Assembly: GCA_043772945.1 (NCBI GenBank)
Contig: JAYVFR010000019.1
Coordinates: 1-30,372 of the forward strand
DNA from: JAYVFR01 sp043772945
Lineage (GTDB): Bacteria; Patescibacteriota; JACMRA01
Direction of reading: 5' to 3'
Length of the DNA: 30,372 nt
The position numbers and the translations under genes were made by a program. The notes below the pieces were generated by a model, which saw only the letters and a list, made by a program, of their open reading frames with translations, searched no databases and was not told the DNA's origin. Positions 6,855 through 13,794 of this stretch are shown here, in pieces. The number at the start of each line of letters is the position of its first letter. Within the stretch, counting starts at the first letter, position 1.

Positions 6855-7439
6855 TCAGATGTTGTATGGATATTTTGAGTATATCTTAGGAAACCTATTT
6901 TTTAAATCGTCACCTTCTTCATCCCACTTTACACCCGCAATGCTAAGATTTTCTTGAAATGTATAAGGTATATCTTGATTCGTAATTTCTTTAAAAACTT
7001 TTGATATTATACGGCTTAATCCTTCAAATTCTGCAGTTGTTTCAATAAATTCTGTTTCAAGTTCTGCAAGCGTGTCAGGATCTTTAGTTATTTTGTAATA
7101 AAAATCATTACCTTGTCCTATTACCCATTCTCTAAAAATCTTAAAACTGTCCTCATCGCAACCCCCTTGAATTATATAGATTGCTCCCCACAGTTCCCAA
7201 GTGTTGGCTTGTCCACGGAAAAACATAAACCTGTTTGCAAATAAAATAATGTCATCAGGGGTCAATGTATGAAGTTGTTTTGCTAATTCTTCATATTGTA
7301 GTTCGTAATCACCTTGAGAATTTTCCTGAGAATTCTCGTTCACTGTCTGAATAATTTTCCAAAACTGGTCTTCGTCCATAAACTTGGATAAAGGGGTGAA
7401 GTTTGCATTTTCATAATTTGTATTGTTTTGTGTAGTCAT
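6855..7439 (-). CDS. DUF4240 domain protein
   Basis: The 194-residue protein has the DUF4240 signature: MDEDQFWKII near residues 20-30, a YEELAKQLHTL helix, then WELWGAIYIIQGGCDEDSF and FREWVIGQGNDFYYK with the conserved Trp, Gly-Gly-Cys and Gly-Gln-Gly, and a DPDTLAELE segment. The biochemical role of the family is not known to me; members often sit in clusters of immunity-type genes, and here it directly precedes the Imm5-like gene, so an immunity or accessory role in the toxin locus is a reasonable inference. It is acidic and has no membrane segment or signal peptide. The last 30 residues (WDEEGDDLKNRFP) look like an added tail. Confidence 0.85.
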   Translation of the reverse strand: MTTQNNTNYENANFTPLSKFMDEDQFWKIIQTVNENSQENSQGDYELQYEELAKQLHTLTPDDIILFANRFMFFRGQANTWELWGAIYIIQGGCDEDSFKIFREWVIGQGNDFYYKITKDPDTLAELETEFIETTAEFEGLSRIISKVFKEITNQDIPYTFQENLSIAGVKWDEEGDDLKNRFPKIYSKYPYNI

Positions 7440-7518
7440 AATAATTTGGTTGTTTTAAGGTTTATAGTATTACAAGCCTAATATCACCGAATGTGCGAAA
7501 TTAGGAAAATACACACAT

Positions 7519-7662
7519 TCAGAATAAGGGACTTTGTGCCTTGTTTGTCAAGTCAAAGGGGTTTTTGTGTGTGTTTGTTTTTGGGGCTTTATCAAATATA
7601 GGCATAAGAAATATATCATTTTTTGGAAAAATAATTTCATGAAATAAAGATGTTTCAGGCAT
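7519..7662 (-). CDS. Possible 47-residue peptide
   Basis: An ATG at 7662, three bases after the stop of the preceding minus-strand fragment, opens 47 codons beginning MPETSLFHEIIFPKND. The first half looks protein-like; the second half (KTNTHKNPFD...) overlaps a TTGACA promoter-like element for the DUF4240 gene and a TG repeat, and looks non-coding. There is no SD. Either a chance frame or a gene remnant joined to intergenic DNA. Confidence 0.25.
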   Translation of the reverse strand: MPETSLFHEIIFPKNDIFLMPIFDKAPKTNTHKNPFDLTNKAQSPLF

Positions 7663-7665
7663 AGA

Positions 7666-7989
7666 TTAAAAATTAGCTAGAAAAATCTGGTGAAAATGTA
7701 TGTCTCCAATATAAATAATAGAGTTATTTTTTGGACTAAATATGTAGAATTTGTTTATCTCATTATAATTTGCTATTTCATTAATATATAAAAGACATTT
7801 AATTAATGTTTCCCAATTATTGATCGTAATACCTTGAAAACCATCAATAATTACCCATTCATCAAGACTCATTTCTTTAATCTTAATTAATAGATTTGTA
7901 TCAATTAAAGAATTCAAAGGATAATTTTTAGTTTCAGATTTGAAATATACTGCCTTGCCTGCATATACTTTATTTTCTGGCTCTTTAAT
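7666..7989 (-). pseudogene. 5'-truncated gene remnant, family unknown
   Basis: A conventional start would be the TTG at 7917 (83 residues), but protein-like sequence continues upstream in the same frame (KVYAGKAVYFKSETKNYP) to a stop at 7992, with no ATG, GTG or TTG and no SD near its beginning. This suggests the 3' part of a gene that has lost its start. The readable part is acidic and aromatic (EMSLDEWVIIDGFQG, INKFYIFSPKNNSIIYIGD) and ends FHQIFLANF. It lies between the WG-repeat gene and the DUF4240 gene, where an immunity gene could be expected. I recognise no family. Confidence 0.5.
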
Positions 7990-8010
7990 TTATTTTAGAC
8001 GAATGTTAAA

Positions 8011-8074
8011 CAGGTTCTAAACCTGCCAACCTAATAAATTAAACTTATTAATTCATTTTTAAAAATATTAGGTT
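8011..8074. other. Two adjacent hairpins with T run
   Basis: CAGGTT-cta-AACCTG (8011-8025) is immediately followed by AACCTAATA (8028-8036) pairing with TATTAGGTT (8066-8074) and eight T on the plus strand. As a terminator it would act on plus-strand transcription, yet no plus-strand gene precedes it. It may be left from a lost gene; it sits exactly at the broken 5' end of the truncated gene. Apart from this and the terminator at 8097-8141 I see nothing in 7990-8189. Confidence 0.4.
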
Positions 8075-8096
8075 TTTTTTATTTTTATTTTTATGC

Positions 8097-8141
8097 TAAA
8101 AAAAAATCTACACATCTCTGAATTAACAAAAATATGTAGAT
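8097..8141 (-). terminator. Terminator of the WG-repeat gene
   Basis: On the minus strand ATCTACATA (8141-8133) pairs with TGTGTAGAT (8114-8106), nine pairs with one G-T, followed by nine T. It lies about 50 bases after the stop at 8190. Confidence 0.75.
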
Positions 8142-8189
8142 ATATATGGACATATATGCCATGAATTAGATGGTTGGATTATCGGTGAT

Positions 8190-8867
8190 TTAACCGACAA
8201 CTTTACCTTCCTTATTAATAACATTCCTATTCAAGGGAGTGCAACCCAGTAAACAAACCTCTGCAATACCATTTTTATTAAAACTATAAGTGAGAGCAAA
8301 AATTGGCCCTCCAAAAACCCAGTTTCCTTGACGATTAATATATCCCCAATTGAGAGTTTCTGGATCTTGAACTGAAGCCAAACCCTCACTAAACTCCCTA
8401 GCATAGGGGTATGTGGGTTGAATAACCCAGCTCCCTTGAGGGTTAATGTATCCCCATTTGTAAGTCACTGGATCTTTAGCTGGAGCTAAACCTTGGCCAA
8501 AGCTACCAACAAACGGAAAAATGTAATCAATTACCAATTTTCCTTTAAGGTTAATGTATCCCCAATTACCACTTACTCTGTTTTCAACTGCCGCTAAACC
8601 TTGATTAAAAGTCATAGCAAAGCTATAAATTGGCTTAATAATCGACTTCCCTTGAGGATTAATGTATCCCCAATTATTGGTTAGATTATTTACAGTATCA
8701 TTATAACAGACCAAAGCTAAGCCTTGATTGAAACAAGTAGTAGATTTGAAAGTTGGTTGAATAACCCACTGGTTGTTTTGATTTTTAAAGCCATAAAGAT
8801 CAGTTTGTTCATCTATGAAAGGAGTCAAATTTGATCCGTCAGTTTGCTGCTTATTTCCAAATAACAT
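8190..8867 (-). CDS. WG-repeat protein
   Basis: About five tandem WG (KWG) repeats of some 36 residues fill the chain, each with a core of the type WGYINPQGxWVIQPxY followed by FxxGLAxV. The frame could open at 8909, but the ATG at 8867 has AGGAG eight bases upstream, giving 225 residues starting MLFGNKQQTD. No signal peptide or membrane helix, so it is probably cytoplasmic. WG repeats form beta-rich binding surfaces; no enzyme activity is known to me. The last part contains two Cys (CLLGC) and a degenerate sixth repeat (VINKEGKVVG). It lies downstream of the large toxin-like gene and upstream of the immunity-type genes, with its own terminator, so it may belong to the toxin locus, but such repeats are also common outside such loci. 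Confidence 0.88.
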   Translation of the reverse strand: MLFGNKQQTDGSNLTPFIDEQTDLYGFKNQNNQWVIQPTFKSTTCFNQGLALVCYNDTVNNLTNNWGYINPQGKSIIKPIYSFAMTFNQGLAAVENRVSGNWGYINLKGKLVIDYIFPFVGSFGQGLAPAKDPVTYKWGYINPQGSWVIQPTYPYAREFSEGLASVQDPETLNWGYINRQGNWVFGGPIFALTYSFNKNGIAEVCLLGCTPLNRNVINKEGKVVG

Positions 8868-9056
8868 TAGATTGTCTCCTAAAAGACTAAATTTCCAATT
8901 AGAAATCAATCATAACAAAATAGTAATGTCAATTTCTTTGAAACCTTGAAATTAAGATAAATTAGTTGGTACTAGAAAGATTTGAACGAGGTTATTTGCC
9001 AAAAAAAAAGTCTAGTGATGCTAATTTTATATAAGATTAAAAGAAAACAAACTATT

Positions 9057-10106
9057 ATGTTCCAAAACGTACCAATTAAACATGAATTAGACTTTAATAA
9101 CCAGAAAATAACACTTGAAACTGGCTTAATCGCCACGCAAGCAACCAGCAGTGTTACTGTTACTTGTGGTGGAACAACTTTATTAATTGCAGTTGTAGTT
9201 GGAAAGGAAGGGCGAGGAGATTATTTCCCACTTCAAGTAATCTATGAGGAAAAAATGTATGCTAACGGTAAAATTAAAAGCAGTCTTTTTAACAAACGAG
9301 AAGGCAGACCTAATGATAAAGCAATTTTAATTGGGCGTATGGTTGATAGAAGTTTGCGATCACTTTTTGATCCTAATATTCGCACTGAAATTCAAGTAAT
9401 TATCACAACTTTAAGCCTTGACCTTGTAAATCCTGCTGATACTTTAGCGGTTTTAGGGGCTTCAACTGCTTTAAATTTATGTGGTTTCCAAATTCAATCA
9501 GAAAAATCAGACAAAGAGAGTGAGCAAGTTGTAATTGGTAGAGAGCCATTTGAAGGAGAGGTTTTGAGAAAGACTTGTAAGACAGTTGTTTTTAACCCAC
9601 GAACCCAAAAATACTTAATAGTTAATTGGCAAAATATAGGTTTATCAGGTGATAATGCTTACTGTGTTGGTGGTGGAATGGATGAAGGTGAGACAGAAAT
9701 TGGAGCTTTGATTCGTGAAATTAAAGAAGAGACAGGCTATATTAATTTTAAACAAATTATTCCTTTAGAAAATCCAATTATTAATACCACTGATAACGCT
9801 AACGAATACAAATCTAAATTAATTTATCCATATTTAGTGATTCTACAAGATGAGGAAAAAGTAGAAACCAAGCTTGAGCAAAGTGAAATTGATAAAGGGT
9901 TTAAATTGGAATGGGTCAATAGTCAGGTTATCAAAGACAGGCATAATAATTTAGGAGATGTGATGTCGTCATCGGTTGAAGTTTTTAAGCGGGGAATTGC
10001 TAAAACAATTGAGCTTGGACTTGATACAATTTCTAATTCAAATGATTGGCAATATATTTTTAATAAACAATTCTCCATGTTCACTCCAGCCTTTTGGAGT
10101 TTGTAA
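9057..10106 (+). CDS. Chimera: PNPase first RNase PH domain fused to Nudix hydrolase
   Basis: Residues 1-145 match the N-terminal RNase PH-like domain of polynucleotide phosphorylase (MFQNVPIKHELD..., YFPLQVIYEEKMYANGKI, FNKREGRPNDKAIL, RMVDRSLRSLF), then the similarity stops at LNLCGFQ where PNPase should continue for some 550 residues. After a charged linker, about 160-315 is a Nudix domain with a perfect box (GX5EX7REUXEEXGU: GGMDEGE ... REIKEETGY at about 206-228). The Nudix part (EPFEGEVLRKTCKTVV, KYLIVNW) resembles, from memory, Nudix domains embedded in tRNA synthetases of Patescibacteria. The second PH domain, KH and S1 are missing, so it cannot be a working PNPase; Nudix activity is possible. 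The start is the PNPase-like ATG; 25 earlier codons from a TTG are ignored. Its 3' end overlaps the convergent toxin gene by 69 bases. Confidence 0.88.
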   Translation: MFQNVPIKHELDFNNQKITLETGLIATQATSSVTVTCGGTTLLIAVVVGKEGRGDYFPLQVIYEEKMYANGKIKSSLFNKREGRPNDKAILIGRMVDRSLRSLFDPNIRTEIQVIITTLSLDLVNPADTLAVLGASTALNLCGFQIQSEKSDKESEQVVIGREPFEGEVLRKTCKTVVFNPRTQKYLIVNWQNIGLSGDNAYCVGGGMDEGETEIGALIREIKEETGYINFKQIIPLENPIINTTDNANEYKSKLIYPYLVILQDEEKVETKLEQSEIDKGFKLEWVNSQVIKDRHNNLGDVMSSSVEVFKRGIAKTIELGLDTISNSNDWQYIFNKQFSMFTPAFWSL

Positions 10107-12629
10107 ATTAGATTTTGGATATGATGATCCAGTTCTACTTGAATGTTTTTGAATTGCTCTTCCAACTTCTGAAATTTGCTTTAATTTATCTTTTAGTTTA
10201 GAGTTGGTGATTTTTTCCCACTTGGTGCATGGACTAATTTTTGCTTCTGCGACTTCTACCAATCCAATAGCTACATCAAAGGGTTTATCATTTGGATTAA
10301 GCTGATTACTAGCAAGGCAAGGAATGTCAGGGAATTCGTTTGCTCTACCACTAGGAGTTTTTGGTTTCTCTCCCATTAACCTCTCTCTTAATTCATTAAG
10401 TTTATTACGGAATTTGTCTAGTTGAGATGGTTCCTCTGGTTTAATGTTTAATTCTGGAATGTTTTGTTTATTAGCTTTAGCTACTATTTCTTTTTTAGGT
10501 TGTGGTAGTTTAGGTGTCTGGCTTGGAGTTTCTTTAACTATTTCAAAAAAGCTTTTAGATGGTTTATAGTTTCTAGTTATTCCTTCTATTTGGGATTGAT
10601 TGGTTGGAGTCTTTGTTTGGAGATTGGGTTTGAGCTTAGCTTCTAGGTTTAATTCTCGGGTTAGATTGGTAATTGTTTGATTAGAAGTTCTGTAGGCTCT
10701 AAATACTGCTCCATTGCTTGTAGTTTTATCACTAACAGTTACAAAGCCTTCTTGGATTAGAGTTGTATTCTTTGGAAGTATTCCCTTTTCTATTAGCTTT
10801 GGTAAGTTACCTGACACAGTTCTAGAACTAGCACTTACTCTGTTTAATCCTGATAAACCAAGCCTTAGTGTTCCTGCTGTTTCTAAAGCTTCGCTAGTTC
10901 CTATGGTTGTAGAATTTAATAATGAGCCTCCTCTAGTAACGCTGTTAATAGTCTCGCGACTAGCAAGACCTACAATACTTCTACTTCCTATCCCTCCCGC
11001 ACTTACAGCCCCTCCCGTCATACTATCTACTACTGCTCCATCTGCTCCAATTCCTAGTGGGATTGCTGGGGCTATTTCTGAAGTTATACTTTCTACAGCA
11101 CCAAAGAATAGTATTGGTACTATGAGGGTGATTAGGATGGCGGCTAGGGCTAGGTTGCGCCATTTCTCCTCTGTTACACATTTACTAACGATTAGAAATA
11201 GCATTAAGGGTATTCCTGCCGTACCTGATAAATAATCCCAAATTCCTATAGGAATAGACAGAATCCCATTTTTTACGTCTTCTAGAAATAACTTAGCACT
11301 ATCTCCTAGATACGGATGATTAGAAATTTCATCTTGGATTTTATTTAAGGCTATAATTGTATATTCTGGCGTGAATTTATTAGAATCTGTTAATTTATTG
11401 TTTAGTAATCCTGTAATTTGTCTGATTGTTTCAGGGGTTAATTGTATATTAGTTTGAGCAAGGTATTTAGTTAAATACGGGTCTAGAACGGCTAGGTTAT
11501 TAGATTGCATAGCTAGGAATAATTCATCTGTATTTGGGCTATTGGCTCCTAATAAGTCATTTGATACATATTCTAGATTGTCCCTTATCATCAGCTCATC
11601 CTTAGAGTCAGGGCTTTCAAGTTTTTTTTCTTTAATTTCATTCTGAATATCTAATGAGAGGGTTAGATCTAAAATGTGGTTTTGAAGTTGATTAATTTTT
11701 TCTATTTGTATTGGTAGTGCTGTGCTAGCTCCAATATAATCTGTCATTCGATTATCTGTATGCTCATGAATTTGAGAAGTTGGATGCTGTGCAAATTTTT
11801 GATCATAGAAATCTACATCTGATTTAACCTTACTACTATTCAATTGAATTAGTGTTTCTATTCTTTCTAATCTAATTTGATCAGTTGTTTGTTGGTAGTC
11901 TTCTAAATAAGCTGATATTAACTGTTTGCTTGCTTGACTATCAGTCCCTGAAACTTTATATTGCTGTTTTAATTTATTCAAATATACACTTGTCTTTGTG
12001 CCTGGTTCTGGTTTAGAATTCCAAAGATTGGTTAATTTATCCGCTAGTTCTTTGAGTTTTTTGAACTGATCGCTGTTTGGGTTTAGTTCTTTTTGTCTCA
12101 AGTCTCTATATTTTTGTTTATAAGCTTCTCTGATTGAATTATTAGTTTTTGAACTTGGGTTAAAATCTTCATTATAAACTTTAGTAAGAAATTTTGAATA
12201 TATTAAAAAACTAGTATCAAAGCCACTACTAAAAAATCCAGGCCAAACTTCAGGCGTTCTACTACTATAATTTAAATTATTTGAGACACGTCCAAAATAT
12301 TTACCGCTAACAGATAATAAATCAAGTGGATTATCTCTAGTACCTGCTTTTTTATTTGGGTCGCTTGTACTATAGATTGGACTATTAGGCTCAAACCTTC
12401 TTGAATATGCTCCATGATCAAATGGTGTGACCGCATTTAAACCAGCGAAATATTCCAGATAGATTTTATCTAATTCTTCTAATGAATTTGTATTTTTAAC
12501 TTTATCAAATAGATATGTTTGACGCCCTAGTTTAACCTCATCCATCATACAGTTAAGCATTATGTCATCTAACTTTCCAATTTCTTTTTTATCTTTTTCC
12601 ATTTGAGCATGCATGCCACCTTTAATCAT
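10038..12629 (-). CDS. Polymorphic-toxin-like protein, main part
   Basis: The 863-residue frame has a helical, Gln/Asn/Lys-rich body (1-460), two hydrophobic helices (about 465-485 and 492-515: IPLMLFLIVSKC, LAAILITLIVPILFF), a Gly/Ser/Thr-rich segment, a pre-toxin motif at about 666-689 (QTKTPTNQSQIEGITRNY) duplicated at 6280-6350, a Pro/Lys-rich linker, and a C-terminal domain from about 750. That domain contains FDVAIGLVEVAEAKI and then VGRAIQKHSSRTGSSYP and GELFIKNIL, which resembles the RALxKHxxRxGSxFP...IL motif I remember from C-terminal domains of Rhs and hemagglutinin-type toxins, where more residues usually follow. Here the chain stops at ILPII, inside the overlap with the pnp-Nudix gene, so the toxin may be truncated. 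Upstream, one TAG separates it from an in-frame N-terminal part. No signal peptide. Confidence 0.75.
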   Translation of the reverse strand: MIKGGMHAQMEKDKKEIGKLDDIMLNCMMDEVKLGRQTYLFDKVKNTNSLEELDKIYLEYFAGLNAVTPFDHGAYSRRFEPNSPIYSTSDPNKKAGTRDNPLDLLSVSGKYFGRVSNNLNYSSRTPEVWPGFFSSGFDTSFLIYSKFLTKVYNEDFNPSSKTNNSIREAYKQKYRDLRQKELNPNSDQFKKLKELADKLTNLWNSKPEPGTKTSVYLNKLKQQYKVSGTDSQASKQLISAYLEDYQQTTDQIRLERIETLIQLNSSKVKSDVDFYDQKFAQHPTSQIHEHTDNRMTDYIGASTALPIQIEKINQLQNHILDLTLSLDIQNEIKEKKLESPDSKDELMIRDNLEYVSNDLLGANSPNTDELFLAMQSNNLAVLDPYLTKYLAQTNIQLTPETIRQITGLLNNKLTDSNKFTPEYTIIALNKIQDEISNHPYLGDSAKLFLEDVKNGILSIPIGIWDYLSGTAGIPLMLFLIVSKCVTEEKWRNLALAAILITLIVPILFFGAVESITSEIAPAIPLGIGADGAVVDSMTGGAVSAGGIGSRSIVGLASRETINSVTRGGSLLNSTTIGTSEALETAGTLRLGLSGLNRVSASSRTVSGNLPKLIEKGILPKNTTLIQEGFVTVSDKTTSNGAVFRAYRTSNQTITNLTRELNLEAKLKPNLQTKTPTNQSQIEGITRNYKPSKSFFEIVKETPSQTPKLPQPKKEIVAKANKQNIPELNIKPEEPSQLDKFRNKLNELRERLMGEKPKTPSGRANEFPDIPCLASNQLNPNDKPFDVAIGLVEVAEAKISPCTKWEKITNSKLKDKLKQISEVGRAIQKHSSRTGSSYPKSNLQTPKGWSEHGELFIKNILPII
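10561..10631 (-). repeat. Pre-toxin segment, copy in the large gene
   Basis: Partner of 6280-6350 (71 bases, six mismatches by my alignment). Here it is inside an intact frame and encodes the junction between the conserved body and the variable C-terminal part. Confidence 0.85.
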
Positions 12630-12701
12630 ATAATCATAATCAGTATATTTGAGATTAGAACCACATTCTTTTGAGACACCCTCTCCTCTTGTAGCACTAT
12701 C

Positions 12702-12905
12702 CTATTTACTTGTTTCATACGTTCTAGGGTGACTAAAGCTTTGTCCAGTAACGCTATTTAGCGCCATATTCCCAAAAAAGCCAATTGTATTAATTACACC
12801 AGGACCAAAATTTGCTACAAGTCCAGCAGTTAAAACTATATCAGTTGAGATTTTATAGAAAGTTTTAATGTCTATTGGTTTTTTTTGAGAAGGTTTCTCA
12901 GGCAT
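12702..12905 (-). CDS. N-terminal part of the toxin-like protein, ended by TAG
   Basis: The ATG at 12905 opens 67 codons ending in TAG (12704-12702). After the TAG the same frame stays open for 24 codons to the ATG at 12629 and through the whole 863-codon frame, so the original protein was about 955 residues. The N-terminus (MPEKPSQKKPIDIKTFYK) is basic, followed by a hydrophobic, Gly-rich stretch (TDIVLTAGLVANFGPGVINTIGFFGNMAL) that could be a membrane or export segment. A good promoter lies about 55 bases upstream (12961-12990). The TAG may be a nonsense mutation, a base error or a read-through site; RF1 is encoded in this window, so UAG should terminate. Confidence 0.7.
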   Translation of the reverse strand: MPEKPSQKKPIDIKTFYKISTDIVLTAGLVANFGPGVINTIGFFGNMALNSVTGQSFSHPRTYETSK

Positions 12906-12960
12906 AGTAAAATATTTTCTTTAGTAAAAAATTCGTTAGTAATTTGGTAAATCAAATCAG

Positions 12961-12990
12961 ATTAAAAATAAAAAAATTAGCATTTGTCAA
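12961..12990 (-). promoter_or_regulatory. Promoter of the toxin-like gene
   Basis: Minus strand: TTGACA (12990-12985), 18 bases, TTTAAT (12966-12961), about 55 bases before the ATG at 12905. No SD is evident before the ATG. Confidence 0.65.
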
Positions 12991-13004
12991 GCTATCTGCT
13001 CCTA

Positions 13005-13037
13005 TAAAAAAACTACCCTGTTGGTTAAGACAAGGTA
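13005..13037 (-). terminator. Terminator of the amphipathic-repeat gene
   Basis: Minus strand: TACCTTGT (13037-13030) pairs with ACAGGGTA (13021-13014), then G and seven T. It separates the gene at 13073 from the toxin promoter. Confidence 0.8.
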
Positions 13038-13072
13038 ATTAAGATTTAGATTTATCTAGCTCTATTAAAGTT

Positions 13073-13612
13073 TTATTTCTTGATATCTTCAATTTTCTTA
13101 GAAACATTATCTTTAGCTTCTTCGATTTTATCACCTACGTTTTCAGCTACTGTTTTTGTAGTTTTTTTAACATCTTCAATTTTCTCAGAAACATTCTCTT
13201 TAGCTTCCTGGATTTTATCACCTACTTTTTCGCTTACTGTTTTTGTTGTTTCCACTTTGACAACTACTTCTGGTTCTGCATCTTTAATTTCTTTAACGGC
13301 TTCAACTACTTCTTGTTTTTTTGAAACTTCTTCTAAAGCTTTCTCTCCGCCTTCTTCTACGAAGGCTTTATGGAAATCTGGCATGGAACTTTTTGAATCC
13401 ATAATCATTGAAACAACTTTTTGGTAATCCCCTTTTTTAACCGCTTCCGTCAAATCTGGAAAATGAACTTTTTGAGTTGCTGCGATTGCAGCTTGTACGA
13501 CTTGCATTTTGGAAGCATCGAGATTACCAAACGCTGATAGCAGACTCGCAGTATTTGTGCCCCTAGTAATTACTTTAGTGATTCCATCAACTATTTTACT
13601 TAAATCAAACAT
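13073..13612 (-). CDS. Unknown protein with amphipathic helical repeats
   Basis: The 179-residue protein has an N-terminal helical part (about 1-95, MFDLSKIVDGITKVITRG) and a highly charged C-terminal part made of two near-copies of a 28-residue unit: (T)VSEKVGDKIQEAKENVSEK followed by IEDVKK and then AENVGDKIEEAKDNVSKK followed by IEDIKK. The 11-residue spacing of Lys/Glu with Val/Ile is typical of LEA- or apolipoprotein-like amphipathic helices that coat membranes or act as coiled coils. No signal peptide. It is monocistronic, with promoter and terminator, and divergent from the secreted protein gene at 13795. It precedes the toxin-like gene in the same direction but is separated by a terminator. 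Function unknown. Confidence 0.8.
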   Translation of the reverse strand: MFDLSKIVDGITKVITRGTNTASLLSAFGNLDASKMQVVQAAIAATQKVHFPDLTEAVKKGDYQKVVSMIMDSKSSMPDFHKAFVEEGGEKALEEVSKKQEVVEAVKEIKDAEPEVVVKVETTKTVSEKVGDKIQEAKENVSEKIEDVKKTTKTVAENVGDKIEEAKDNVSKKIEDIKK

Positions 13613-13657
13613 ATTATTATTTTAAAATTATTTTTTACTGAATTGGTAATAGATGAC

Positions 13658-13687
13658 TAAATACATATTTAATAGGATATTTGTCAA
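13658..13687 (-). promoter_or_regulatory. Promoter of the amphipathic-repeat gene
   Basis: Minus strand: TTGACA (13687-13682), 18 bases, TATTTA (13663-13658). It is back to back with the plus-strand promoter-like element at 13692-13720. Confidence 0.6.
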
Positions 13688-13691
13688 ATAA

Positions 13692-13720
13692 TTGACTAAC
13701 TAAAAAAAGTTACTTATGTT
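13692..13720 (+). promoter_or_regulatory. Promoter-like element for the secreted protein gene
   Basis: TTGACT (13692-13697), 17 bases, TATGTT (13715-13720). A second perfect TATAAT lies at about 13754-13759, closer to the ATG at 13795 but without a good -35. Either could drive the gene. Confidence 0.45.
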
Positions 13721-13794
13721 ATAAAGGATTATGCCCAAACAAAAGTAATCAGTTATAATTTAATACAATTTTAATTTTCAAACGAAATCTTCAA

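Noticed and set aside
7540..7600. TG-rich run as a Z-DNA or recombination signal
   Set aside because: The GTGTGTGTTTGTTTTTG stretch is too short and irregular to claim a function.
10714..11235. Plus-strand open frame of 173 codons
   Set aside because: It is the complement of the Ser/Thr/Gly-rich and membrane part of the toxin-like gene; its product is a mirror of that composition and has no start signals.
13080..13427. Plus-strand frame of 115 codons with Ser/Leu/Thr repeats
   Set aside because: Complement of the amphipathic Lys/Glu repeats at 13073-13612; the repeats explain the long open frame.
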